A stretch of DNA of 63,069 nt, taken from NCBI RefSeq assembly GCF_000236565.1, contig NZ_AHAM01000208.1, positions 1 through 63,069 on the forward strand, given 5' to 3'. Below the pieces are notes generated by a model. It did no database searches, was not told the DNA's origin, and saw only the letters and a program-made list of their open reading frames with translations. Shown here one piece after another: positions 44,341 to 52,715 of this stretch. Origin of the DNA: Mesorhizobium alhagi CCNWXJ12-2. GTDB taxonomy: Bacteria; Pseudomonadota; Alphaproteobacteria; Rhizobiales; Rhizobiaceae. The position numbers were made by a program, and so were the translations under genes. Positions within the stretch are counted from its first letter, which is position 1. Every line of letters begins with the position of its first letter.

Positions 44341-45036
44341 ATGGAACTGACGCCCGACGAATGGAATGCGGTCCGGCTGTCGATCAAGGTCGCTGTCTGG
44401 GCGATGCTGGGGAGCCTGCCGCTCGGCCTGCTCACCGCCCTGATCCTGGCGCGTGGGAACTTCTGGGGAAAGTCGCTCCTCAACGGCATCGTCCATCTGC
44501 CGCTCATCCTGCCGCCTGTCGTCACCGGCTATCTGCTGCTGCTGAGTTTTGGCAGGCGGGGCCCCGTGGGCGCGTTCCTCGCCGAGCATTTCGGCATCGT
44601 GTTCTCGTTCCGCTGGACCGGGGCCGCGCTCGCCTGCGCGATCATGGGTTTCCCGCTGATGGTGCGCGCGATCAGGCTGTCCATCGAGGCCGTCGATCGC
44701 CGGCTCGAGGCAGCCGCCGGCACGCTCGGCGCCGGCCCGGCCTGGGTCTTCGCCACCATCACCCTGCCGCTGATCTTGCCCGGCATAATCGCTGGCATGA
44801 TCCTTTCCTTCGGCAAGGCGATGGGCGAGTTCGGCGCGACAATCACCTTCGTGTCGAACATTCCCGGCGAAACGCAGACGCTGCCGTCCGCGATCTACAC
44901 GTTCACCCAGATTCCCGGAGGCGATGCGGGCGCGTTGCGGCTCACCCTGATTTCCGTGGCTATCTCGATGGCCGCGCTCATGGCTTCGGAAGCGCTGGCG
45001 CAGCGCGCCAGCCGCCGGATCGAGGGCCGCGCATGA
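44341..45036 (+). CDS. modB: Molybdate ABC transporter permease
   Basis: The 231-residue inner-membrane permease has about five helices and the ModB pattern: RLSIKVAVWAMLGSLPLGLL, LPLILPPVVTGYLLLLSFG and the ATPase-contacting EAA loop RRLEAAAGTLGAGPAWVFAT, then GKAMGEFGATITFVSNIPGE. It lies 9 bases after modA and overlaps modC by 4 bases. Confidence 0.97.
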   Translation: MELTPDEWNAVRLSIKVAVWAMLGSLPLGLLTALILARGNFWGKSLLNGIVHLPLILPPVVTGYLLLLSFGRRGPVGAFLAEHFGIVFSFRWTGAALACAIMGFPLMVRAIRLSIEAVDRRLEAAAGTLGAGPAWVFATITLPLILPGIIAGMILSFGKAMGEFGATITFVSNIPGETQTLPSAIYTFTQIPGGDAGALRLTLISVAISMAALMASEALAQRASRRIEGRA

Positions 45037-46142
45037 CCATTCTCGTCGATGTCAGCCACCGGCTCGGCGGCTTCCAGTTGGAGGCGCGCTTTGCAAGCCC
45101 CGGCCACCTGACGGCGCTATTCGGACCGTCCGGATCTGGCAAGACCTCGATCATCAGCATGATCGCCGGACTGATCCGGCCCGACCGCGGCAGCGTGGAG
45201 GTCGACGGGCGTGTGCTCACAGACCGGGCGTCCGGCGTTTTCGTGCCGACGCATCGCCGTCGCATCGGCGCCGTGTTCCAGGGCGCACGGCTGTTTCCGC
45301 ATATGAGCGTGCGCGGTAATCTTGCCTACGGCAAATGGTTCGCGCCGGCGCGCGAACGTTACGCGGACACCGGCCGCATCGTGGAATTGCTCGGCATCGG
45401 CCACCTGCTCGAGCGCAGGCCGAATTTGCTTTCCGGCGGTGAAAAGCAGCGCGTCGCCATAGGCCGCGCCTTGCTCGCCAGCCCCCGATTATTGTTGATG
45501 GATGAGCCGCTGGCCTCGCTCGACGAGGTGCGCAAAAGCGAGATCATGCCTTATATCGAGCGGCTCCGCGATGAACTGAAGATCCCGATCGTCTATGTCA
45601 GCCATTCGATCGCCGAGGTCGCCAGGCTCGCCACCGACATCGTCGTCATGTCGGATGGCAAAGTCGTCGCGTCCGGCCCGACAGGCGAGATTGTCCAGCG
45701 GCTCGACCTTCTCCCGGCCGAAGAACGCGGCGAGGGCGGCGTCGTGCTCGACATGACGGTAATCGCCCACCACATCGACTACGGCATGACCGTGCTGAAG
45801 TCGGTTGCCGGCGAAATCCGGGTTCCGCGCATCCGTGCCGAGACCGGCGCGATGGTCAGGCTCCGGCTCCGGGCGCGCGACGTCATGATCGCAACCGCCG
45901 AGCCAATCGGGCTCAGTGCCCAGAACATACTGCGCGGGAAGATCGCGCGGATTGCCCGTTCGGGCGACCCGCTGGTCGAGATTCACGTCGACTGCCACGG
46001 ACAACAGGTGCTGTCGCGGATCACCCGCCGATCTCTTGATGCTCTTCGGCTACACGTCGGGCAGGAGGTTTTTGCGGTGATAAAATCTGTGGCTTTCGAT
46101 CACGAAAACCTGTCGAATAGCTTGGCAGATCAAGGTTTCTGA
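45033..46142 (+). CDS. modC: Molybdate ABC transporter ATP-binding protein
   Basis: The 369-residue ATPase has Walker A GPSGSGKTS near residue 31, the signature LLSGGEKQRVAIGRALLASP, Walker B LLLMDEPLASLDEVRKSEIM and the H-loop VSHSIAEVARL. The C-terminal part (about residues 290-369, LSAQNILRGKIARIARSGDP) is a TOBE/Mop-like molybdate-sensing domain. The ATG at 45033 overlaps the modB stop; the frame is open far upstream as a shadow of modB. Confidence 0.97.
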   Translation: MTILVDVSHRLGGFQLEARFASPGHLTALFGPSGSGKTSIISMIAGLIRPDRGSVEVDGRVLTDRASGVFVPTHRRRIGAVFQGARLFPHMSVRGNLAYGKWFAPARERYADTGRIVELLGIGHLLERRPNLLSGGEKQRVAIGRALLASPRLLLMDEPLASLDEVRKSEIMPYIERLRDELKIPIVYVSHSIAEVARLATDIVVMSDGKVVASGPTGEIVQRLDLLPAEERGEGGVVLDMTVIAHHIDYGMTVLKSVAGEIRVPRIRAETGAMVRLRLRARDVMIATAEPIGLSAQNILRGKIARIARSGDPLVEIHVDCHGQQVLSRITRRSLDALRLHVGQEVFAVIKSVAFDHENLSNSLADQGF

Positions 46143-46159
46143 ACGGGAGCGCTACACGG

Positions 46160-46501
46160 ATGCCTTCGCTCAGCCTGCGGATAAATCTCGATCCAGAAGG
46201 CCGGATTGGACCCGGCAAGATCGCGTTGCTTGAGGAGATATCGGCTTCGGGTTCGATTTCGGCGGCCGCCCGCGCAATGGACATGTCCTACAAGCGCGCC
46301 TGGGATCTGGTGGACGATCTGAACCGGCTGTTCGGCAAACCGCTTGTCTCTGCCCGCACCGGCGGGAAAAGCGGAGGCGGCGCGGCACTCACGCCGCTCG
46401 GCCTTTCGGTCGTGACCCGTTTTCGCGCTATCGAGAATGCCGCGGTCGCCGCCGCCTCGCATCAGTTGGAAGCGCTTCAGGCCGAGATCGAAGCGGGGTA
46501 G
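46160..46501 (+). CDS. modE: ModE-type DNA-binding regulator lacking the Mop domains
   Basis: The 113-residue protein is a winged helix-turn-helix of the ModE N-terminal type: PGKIALLEEISASGSISAAA with the following RAMDMSYKRAWDLVDDLNR, GGGAALTPLGLSVVTRFRAI. Full ModE has two C-terminal Mop domains that bind molybdate; this protein ends before them. Molybdate sensing may be through the ModC TOBE domain or through another protein. It lies 17 bases after modC and probably controls the palindrome upstream of modA. Confidence 0.9.
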   Translation: MPSLSLRINLDPEGRIGPGKIALLEEISASGSISAAARAMDMSYKRAWDLVDDLNRLFGKPLVSARTGGKSGGGAALTPLGLSVVTRFRAIENAAVAAASHQLEALQAEIEAG

Positions 46502-46523
46502 CCCGAGGCGGAGCCGGCTTTCG

Positions 46524-47339
46524 CTATTTGCCCAGTTCTATGCTCCTGAGCCTCGCGGCTTCCACCGCTTCCGTCACCAGCAGCTTGAGCCGGTCCTCGC
46601 CCATCAGCACGGCGAGCGCCGCAGCGGTGGTGCCGTTCGGGCTGGTCACCTGCTGGCGCAGAACGCCCGGTTCCTCGTGGCTTTCGGCCGCCAGCGAAGC
46701 CGCCCCATAGACGGTCTGCATGGCCAGCAGCTTCGCCGTCTCCGTCGGCAGGCCGGCGCTTTCGGCCGCCGCTGTCAGGCACTCGATGAAATGGAATATA
46801 TAGGCTGGCCCGGATCCTGAAACCGCGGTCACGGCATCCATCAGGCTCTCGTCATCGATAGAAGCGACCTCGCCGCTGGCCGAAAGGAGGTCGGCGATGA
46901 ATTTACGGGTGTCGTCCGAAACGCGATCATTGGCGAATGTGACCATCATGCCCTTGCCGATCGCGGCGGGCGTGTTGGGCATGCAGCGGACAATCGGCGC
47001 GCGTTCGCCGAGTATTTCTTCGAACGTCGCCATAGCCGTTCCCGCAGCGATGCTGAGGAATGTGGTGCGACCATCGCCGAAGCGTCGGTAGCCGGCCGTC
47101 ACGTCGCGTATCACCTGCGGTTTGACCGCAAGCACGATCAGGGTAGGGACCGCACCTGGGGAAATTTCGCCGGCGTCGCTGCCCACCGCGCTGCCGAGCG
47201 CCTTGGCTCGCGCCCGCAATTCCGCGTTGGGCTCGACGATGAAGGTCTCGTCTGGCCTGAGCTTGCCCGATTCAAGCCAGCCCGAAAGCATGGCGTATCC
47301 CATATTGCCGCAACCGGCGAGCACCAGTTTCACTGTCAT
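46524..47339 (-). CDS. proC: Pyrroline-5-carboxylate reductase
   Basis: ProC reduces pyrroline-5-carboxylate to proline with NAD(P)H. The 271-residue protein begins MTVKLVLAGCGNMGYAMLSG with the nucleotide-binding GxGxMG motif, has VRCMPNTPAAIGKGMMVTFA, and the family signature AVSGSGPAYIFHFIECLTAA at about residue 170, then REQVTSPNGTTAAAL-like LRQQVTSPNGTTAAALAVLM. It converges on modE with a 22-base gap and ends the preceding operon region. Confidence 0.96.
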   Translation of the reverse strand: MTVKLVLAGCGNMGYAMLSGWLESGKLRPDETFIVEPNAELRARAKALGSAVGSDAGEISPGAVPTLIVLAVKPQVIRDVTAGYRRFGDGRTTFLSIAAGTAMATFEEILGERAPIVRCMPNTPAAIGKGMMVTFANDRVSDDTRKFIADLLSASGEVASIDDESLMDAVTAVSGSGPAYIFHFIECLTAAAESAGLPTETAKLLAMQTVYGAASLAAESHEEPGVLRQQVTSPNGTTAAALAVLMGEDRLKLLVTEAVEAARLRSIELGK

Positions 47340-47397
47340 TTCCGAGCCTCCGTCCGCTTCCGTTTAGACGGTCCGGCAGTCATGCGAAAGAGGCCGA

Positions 47398-48720
47398 TCA
47401 GTCCGGATTGGACGCCTTGAGCGGGAAACGTGCGGTCAGCCTGAGCCCGATGACGCCAAACACGAAGAACAGCCACACGGGATCGGCGCGCCGGAAGAAA
47501 AAGCTTTCCAGGAACGAGTTCAGCGCCGTGAACAGCAGGATCATCATGAAGAAATCGCCGAGGAAGATGTTCTCCTTGCGCAGCGGTATGCGCATGTAGT
47601 CGCGCAGCGGTGCGATCAGGAATGCCCATATGGCGACGAACATTGCGGGCAGTCCCATGATCACGGCGATGTCGAGATAGCCATTGTGGCCATGGACGAT
47701 ACCGCGAACGTCCCAAGCGCGATCGAAGGGCTGGGCCGTATTGGCGACGACGTCCGTACCCCAGAAGCTGTTATAGCCGTAGCCCGTCCAGGGCCGTCTG
47801 GCGATCATCTCGGCGACGAACTCCCAAAGCGTCGTACGCCCCGTATAGGTGAGGTCGGGAAAATGCTCCGCGGCAAGCTGCTTCAGCGGATCGATGAAGA
47901 CAATGCCCAGCGTGGCGAGCGCCGTGCAGATCATGGCGAGCGCAAACAAAAGCGGCGTTATCAACCGCATCCCGAACAGGCTGGGCACAACAACAACAAG
48001 GATCGACGCAGGCACAAGGCCTGCGGTCGTCTTGGAGCCGGTGTTGACCATGAATACCATCGCGCAAGCGAACAGCAGCACGCCGGTCACCTTCCAGCCG
48101 CGACGGAAGAGATAAAGACCACAGAAGCTTAGACAGGCCATCACCGGGCCGGCGATGTTCTTGTGGCTGAAGACGCCGCGCCAGAGTCCGGCATGCTCGG
48201 CCTCGATGGAATCGGCCGTGTGCATGGCGTCGCTCGGAAAGATCACCAGCCCGGCGAAGCTCAGCCCGATGACGAACAGCCCCGCCACCGCGATAACGGT
48301 CGAGAACGCGTCGGCATCTCGCGGGATCGCCAGCACGGTCGCCATCGTCAGGATGCCGATCAGCGTGAAGGAGGCGGCGCGCATGGCGGCATTCGGGTCG
48401 GTTGCGTTGAATGCCGAAAGCAGCAGGAAGCCTATCATCAGCAGGAAGGTCGGGCTGAATAAGGCACTGACAACCCGCGGATTGGCGAAAGCCACCAGCG
48501 AGAAGATCGAAAGCGCGCCCAGCGAACCGAAGCCGAGCTGATTGACGATGTCGCCGCCATCGCCGACGGTCGTTGCCGCAGGTTGGAACGGCTTGAACGA
48601 CACCATCGCTATTGTCAGCAGGATCGCCGCGATGGCCGTGGCTATGCCGCTCCGCGAGAATGCAGCCGTGATCGGCGCGGCGTCAGTTCTTCTCGGGCTG
48701 ACGGTATTGTTCATTGGCAT
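47398..48720 (-). CDS. O-antigen ligase/polymerase-like membrane protein (Wzy/WaaL family)
   Basis: The 440-residue protein has many hydrophobic helices (about ten to twelve) and a long periplasmic loop before the family motif ALMICTALATLGIVFIDPLK and TGRTTLWEFVAEMIARRPWT followed by GYGYNSFWG and VHGHNGYLDIAVIMG. The GRxxLW and HNGYL segments are hallmarks of the Wzy_C/WaaL ligase superfamily. Such proteins polymerise or ligate surface polysaccharide in the periplasm. I chose the ATG at 48720, which overlaps the downstream end of the GT2 gene by 38 bases; ATG 48714 is equally possible. Confidence 0.85.
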   Translation of the reverse strand: MPMNNTVSPRRTDAAPITAAFSRSGIATAIAAILLTIAMVSFKPFQPAATTVGDGGDIVNQLGFGSLGALSIFSLVAFANPRVVSALFSPTFLLMIGFLLLSAFNATDPNAAMRAASFTLIGILTMATVLAIPRDADAFSTVIAVAGLFVIGLSFAGLVIFPSDAMHTADSIEAEHAGLWRGVFSHKNIAGPVMACLSFCGLYLFRRGWKVTGVLLFACAMVFMVNTGSKTTAGLVPASILVVVVPSLFGMRLITPLLFALAMICTALATLGIVFIDPLKQLAAEHFPDLTYTGRTTLWEFVAEMIARRPWTGYGYNSFWGTDVVANTAQPFDRAWDVRGIVHGHNGYLDIAVIMGLPAMFVAIWAFLIAPLRDYMRIPLRKENIFLGDFFMMILLFTALNSFLESFFFRRADPVWLFFVFGVIGLRLTARFPLKASNPD

Positions 48721-49681
48721 ATCCGAACTCGGCCAGAACCCGGCCGAGCGCGACATGGATCGGATAGACGCCGATCGCCGGTGAGCCCGTGCTGGCCAAC
48801 CTTGCCAGCGCCCGGAACGGCGAAGCGGCGAGCAGCGCCAGGCTCTTCGCAAGCACCCGGATGTTAGCGAGCCGCGTGCCGGCGCGTTTCTTTTTCTCGA
48901 CCAGCGTGGAGATCACGCCGTTGCGCAGGCTGCGGGCGCGGATCCAATCGGCCTCGACCCGGCGCGGCGGCACCGCTTCGCGCACGGCCGCCTCGGCGCA
49001 CCAGGCGAGTTTGAAGCCGCGCTGCGCTGCGCGGCTCAGGAAGTCGGAATCGCCGCCGCCCATGAAGTTGAATTTGAGGTCGAGGAATGGCGGTCCCATA
49101 GCAGCCAGCACATGCCGGCCAATCAGCAGATTGCCTGACGAATAGAGCGCGCCGACCCTTCCGCTCTTCTTGTAGGGCGGTGCGAAGACGGGGTGTTCCG
49201 CCCATTTCGCATGGGCCGGGCTGGCGAACACCGGAACCTGCGGCCCGCCGACGATATCCGCCTCGTACTTTTCCGCAGCCGCGCACATGTTTTCCAGCCA
49301 GCTTCCGTCGGCGATCTCGTCGTCGTCGATGACCAGCAAATATCTGAATCCCGGAAAATGCATCACCGCCGTCTGCCAGCCGGCGTTGTAGGCGCTGCAA
49401 TTGCCGCGCTCATGCGCGACGATAACCATCCCCCCAAGGATGCCCGCCTCGAAAAGCGGCAGCGCGGCATGGGCGCCCTCTCGAACCTCCGCCTCATTTT
49501 CCATCACGATCACCGCGAACCGGCGCGCCGTTTCCTGCAGCCGCAGCGATTCGAGTGTGGCCAGCAACTGTTCCGGCCGGCGGAATGTCGGCACTGTCAC
49601 AACCGCTTCGATGGTCTCCGGAATAAGTCCCGGAGACCGGCCGAGGATCGAGACCGGTCCATCTTTCTGCAAGGGCTTCAT
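48683..49681 (-). CDS. Family 2 glycosyltransferase
   Basis: The 332-residue protein has the GT-A fold of GT2: AVVTVPTFRRPEQLLATLES near the start, NCSAYNAGWQTAVMHFPGFR, and the DxD-type metal motif LLVIDDDEIADGSWLENMCA at about residue 125. FMGGGDSDFLSRAAQRGFKL follows. It transfers an activated sugar to a growing surface glycan; donor and acceptor are unknown. I chose the ATG at 49681 (GGACG upstream); a TTG at 49696 is an alternative. The 3' end overlaps the ligase/polymerase gene. Confidence 0.9.
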   Translation of the reverse strand: MKPLQKDGPVSILGRSPGLIPETIEAVVTVPTFRRPEQLLATLESLRLQETARRFAVIVMENEAEVREGAHAALPLFEAGILGGMVIVAHERGNCSAYNAGWQTAVMHFPGFRYLLVIDDDEIADGSWLENMCAAAEKYEADIVGGPQVPVFASPAHAKWAEHPVFAPPYKKSGRVGALYSSGNLLIGRHVLAAMGPPFLDLKFNFMGGGDSDFLSRAAQRGFKLAWCAEAAVREAVPPRRVEADWIRARSLRNGVISTLVEKKKRAGTRLANIRVLAKSLALLAASPFRALARLASTGSPAIGVYPIHVALGRVLAEFGYANEQYRQPEKN

Positions 49682-49846
49682 GCGAACGTCCGTCAATGCC
49701 CGGTTTGGATAGCACCGGCGACGATAAGGATTCGTTAAACACCTTTGGCGGATGGCCGTTTGATTGCCGTGGTTTTGCGGCCGCCGGGCCAGCTTTTAAG
49801 CAAGGCTTCACTGGGTTTGGCTATTCGACATCTCAGGATAGGTGAG

Positions 49847-51022
49847 ATGCATCTGCTGTTTGCCACTTCGATCGTGCCCGACGGCGGGCTCGGTTCAGGT
49901 TACGAGATCGCCAACGCCGCGATCATCGCGGCTTTGCGCCGTGCCGGCGTTCGCGTCACCATCCTTGGCTTCACCTGGCCCGGCCGGACCGCACTGGATG
50001 CCGAAAACACGATTGTTCTCGGCGCAGTCGATGTTCGCAACGACCATGCGTCGATCACGCAGAAGCTTAAATGGCTCGCCAAGGCGGTGTTGACCGGCCT
50101 CACATTCTCGTCGGTGAAACTGCGCCTGGTCGGCCCGGAACAGGTTCGCCGTGCCATCGCCGCGGCCGGGCCGTTCGACGGCTATTTGCTGAACTCGGTG
50201 CAGTTTACCGGCGCCTTCGATGGCTTGTTCGATGACAGGCCCTCGATCTTCGTTGCCCACAACGTCGAGCACGTCTCGGCCGCCGAAAATGCGATTGCGG
50301 TGAGAGGTGCGTTCGAGCGACTGTTGTTCCGACGCGAGGCGCGGCTTCTGAAACGCCTGGAGGCGCGGCTATGCCGAGGCGCGCGCTTCGTCTTCACTCT
50401 CGCGGAAGAAGATCGCTCGGCGCTCGGCGTGGCTTCCGATGCCAAATCGGTCGCACTGCCATTGATCACCCGGCCCGACGCGCCGCCGCCGCCGGCAGCG
50501 CGCCGTACGGATTGCGATGCCGCCCTTATCGGCACCTGGACCTGGCAGCCCAACCGTATCGGTCTGGACTGGTTTCTGGGCGAAGTCGTGCCGCATCTGC
50601 GCCGAGATTTCCGGATCAGCATCGCCGGCTCCGTGCCTGCGGGTGTCACCTCGTTCCATCCGGGCGTAACATTCGTCGGCCGTGTTCCCGACGCACAGGA
50701 TTTCGTCCGCAGTGCCGCGGTCGTGCCGCTGATCAGCAGGGCAGGAACCGGCGTGCAGTTGAAGACCATCGAAGCGTTCGAACTCGGTCTGCCGACCGTC
50801 GCCACAAGTTCATCGTTGCGCGGCATCGGGCATGCTCCCGCAAACTGCGTTGTTGCCGACGATCCGGCAGCCTTTGCGGCGGCGCTCGAGCGCGCCGCTT
50901 CGGGTGAAGTTGCCGATGCGGACGGCTCTGCCTTCTACCGCCGCCAGCGCGCGGAACTCGACGCGCGGGTCAGGCGCGGCCTGGAAGCGCTCGGCTACCA
51001 GCGGCACGAGGCGTTGGCATGA
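49847..51022 (+). CDS. Family 4-type glycosyltransferase
   Basis: The 391-residue protein begins MHLLFATSIVPDGGLGSGYE and has a GT-B fold: FVAHNVEHVSAAENAIAVRG and, in the second half, LIGTWTWQPNRIGLDWFLGE, FVGRVPDAQDFVRSAAVVPL and RAGTGVQLKTIEAFELGLPT with the E-x7-E-like donor site. ATG 49847 follows AGGTGAG; an earlier in-frame start at 49745 adds 34 non-family residues. It is divergent from the GT2 gene and overlaps the next gene by 4 bases (ATGA). Confidence 0.9.
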   Translation: MHLLFATSIVPDGGLGSGYEIANAAIIAALRRAGVRVTILGFTWPGRTALDAENTIVLGAVDVRNDHASITQKLKWLAKAVLTGLTFSSVKLRLVGPEQVRRAIAAAGPFDGYLLNSVQFTGAFDGLFDDRPSIFVAHNVEHVSAAENAIAVRGAFERLLFRREARLLKRLEARLCRGARFVFTLAEEDRSALGVASDAKSVALPLITRPDAPPPPAARRTDCDAALIGTWTWQPNRIGLDWFLGEVVPHLRRDFRISIAGSVPAGVTSFHPGVTFVGRVPDAQDFVRSAAVVPLISRAGTGVQLKTIEAFELGLPTVATSSSLRGIGHAPANCVVADDPAAFAAALERAASGEVADADGSAFYRRQRAELDARVRRGLEALGYQRHEALA

Positions 51023-51798
51023 ACATGCACGCCGCCAACGCGATCGGCATTTCTGCTTGGAAAACGATCCTCGGCATCTCCGTCGCCAGCATAGGGTGGA
51101 ATGATGCGATAAGTCTCTTGAACCGCATGCTGGTCGAACGGCGGTTCACCAAAGTCAGCTTCCTCAACGCCCACAACGCAAACGTCGCTTCCATCGACGC
51201 GGCGTTTGCCGACGCTCTCGAAAACTTCCTCATCCTGCCGGACGGCGTCGGCGTCGATATGGCGGCGAAGATCCTCTATGGATCGCCTTTTCCGGCAAAC
51301 CTCAACGGTACGGATTTCATCCCCGGCTTCCTTCAGGCGGTCTCGAAACCGCTGACGGTCGGCCTGCTTGGCGCGACCCGCCGCAACGCGGAGGGGGCGG
51401 CCACAAAGCTGGCGGCGATTGCTCCGCAGCACAATTATATCGTGATCCATGACGGGTATTTTTCTCCGCAGGAAGAACCTGGCGTCGTCGAAACCATCAG
51501 GGCGTTGCGGCCGGATATCCTGCTGGTCGCGATGGGAGTGCCGAGGCAGGAACTCTGGATCGCCCGCAACCTGACGGAAAAACACTGCACGTTGCCGATC
51601 GCCGTCGGCGCGTTGCTCGATTTCCTGAGCGGTGCGGTGCCGCGCGCGCCCGGTTGGATGCGGCGCATGCGGCTCGAATGGCTCTTTCGTCTCATCGTCG
51701 AACCCGGCCGCCTCTGGCGGCGCTATATAGTCGGCAATCCGCTCTTTCTCGCGCGCGTCCTGCGCCAGAAGCTCGTCGGCGGCGGACAAAGCCGGTGA
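51019..51798 (+). CDS. WecB/TagA/CpsF family glycosyltransferase
   Basis: The 259-residue protein matches the GT26 family of UDP-ManNAc/GlcA-type transferases. Family segments are FLNAHNANVASIDAAFADAL, LPDGVGVDMAAKILYGSPFP, RLNGTDFIP-like ANLNGTDFIPGFLQAVSKPL, LLGATRRNAEGAATKLAAIA and the catalytic-region ILLVAMGVPRQELWIARNLT with GALLDFLSGAVPRAPGWMRR. It works on lipid-linked intermediates at the inner membrane. It overlaps GT4 (ATGA) and the following DUF6492 gene (GTGA), so the three genes are coupled. Confidence 0.93.
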   Translation: MNMHAANAIGISAWKTILGISVASIGWNDAISLLNRMLVERRFTKVSFLNAHNANVASIDAAFADALENFLILPDGVGVDMAAKILYGSPFPANLNGTDFIPGFLQAVSKPLTVGLLGATRRNAEGAATKLAAIAPQHNYIVIHDGYFSPQEEPGVVETIRALRPDILLVAMGVPRQELWIARNLTEKHCTLPIAVGALLDFLSGAVPRAPGWMRRMRLEWLFRLIVEPGRLWRRYIVGNPLFLARVLRQKLVGGGQSR

Positions 51799-52712
51799 AC
51801 AGCCGTTTCTTACCTCAAGGGGGGCGCGCGTCAGACCCGATCAGTCAAACGGCCGCCTCCGCCATGGTCACGGCCAGCTATGCCCCCGATTTCGAGCGCT
51901 GCCGCCTGCTTTGCGAGACCGTCGATCGGCATGTGACCGGCATGTCCCATCACTACCTTCTGGTTGAGCGGAACGATGTCGCGCTATTTCGACAGCTTGA
52001 AACGAAATCGCGGACGGTGGTCGACGAGCGCGACCTGCTGCCGTCATGGCTTCACGCGGTCAATGATCCTGCGAGCCTGTTCCGCCGCCGCATTTGGCTG
52101 AGCTGGAAAACCATGCCACTGCGCGGCTGGCATGTTCAGCAGCTTCGGCGCATCGCCATCGCTGCCCATGCGGCCGAAGACATCCTCGTCTATTGCGATT
52201 CCGATGTCGTCTTCCTGAAACCCTTCGACTGCGCGGCGTTCCGCAGCGATGGCAGGCTGCGCCTTTTCCGGCGCGACAATGCGCTGCCGGGTACGGGCGA
52301 TCACGAGACTTGGTCCAGAAATGCTGGAGCGGTCTTGGGCATCGAGTATCCGGCTGTTTCGCCTCATGACTACATCTCCACATTGATCGCATGGAGCAGG
52401 CAGGACGTTCAGGCGATGTGCGCGCAAATTGAGCGGCTGCACGGCCGCAACTGGGTCGAAGTGGTCGGATCGTCCCGTAAGTTTTCCGAATGCCTGATCT
52501 ACGGCCGCTTCGTCGACGAGGTGCTCGGCGGCGCGAGCCACTTCCACGCCGCGGAGGAATTCTGCCGCGTCCATTGGACCGGGTCGGCTATGTCCGACGA
52601 CGAGTTCCGGCGCTTCGTCGCCGGCATGTCGCCGCATCAGGTGGCGATCGGGATGCAGTCCTTCATCGGCACAGATGTCGACCGCATCCGCCGCCTGACG
52701 CAGGCGGAGTAG
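51795..52712 (+). CDS. DUF6492 family protein (glycosyltransferase-like)
   Basis: The 305-residue protein begins with GTG overlapping the WecB/TagA stop. It has a GT-A-like core with DxD in ILVYCDSDVVFLKPFDCAAF near residue 140, and SECLIYGRFVDEVLGG and VHWTGSAMSDDEFRRFVAG later. DUF6492 proteins are often found in surface-glycan loci and are thought to be glycosyltransferases, which is inference. It is the last gene of the plus-strand trio and converges on the flippase gene with a gap of three bases. Confidence 0.82.
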   Translation: MNSRFLPQGGRASDPISQTAASAMVTASYAPDFERCRLLCETVDRHVTGMSHHYLLVERNDVALFRQLETKSRTVVDERDLLPSWLHAVNDPASLFRRRIWLSWKTMPLRGWHVQQLRRIAIAAHAAEDILVYCDSDVVFLKPFDCAAFRSDGRLRLFRRDNALPGTGDHETWSRNAGAVLGIEYPAVSPHDYISTLIAWSRQDVQAMCAQIERLHGRNWVEVVGSSRKFSECLIYGRFVDEVLGGASHFHAAEEFCRVHWTGSAMSDDEFRRFVAGMSPHQVAIGMQSFIGTDVDRIRRLTQAE

Positions 52713-52715
52713 CCA

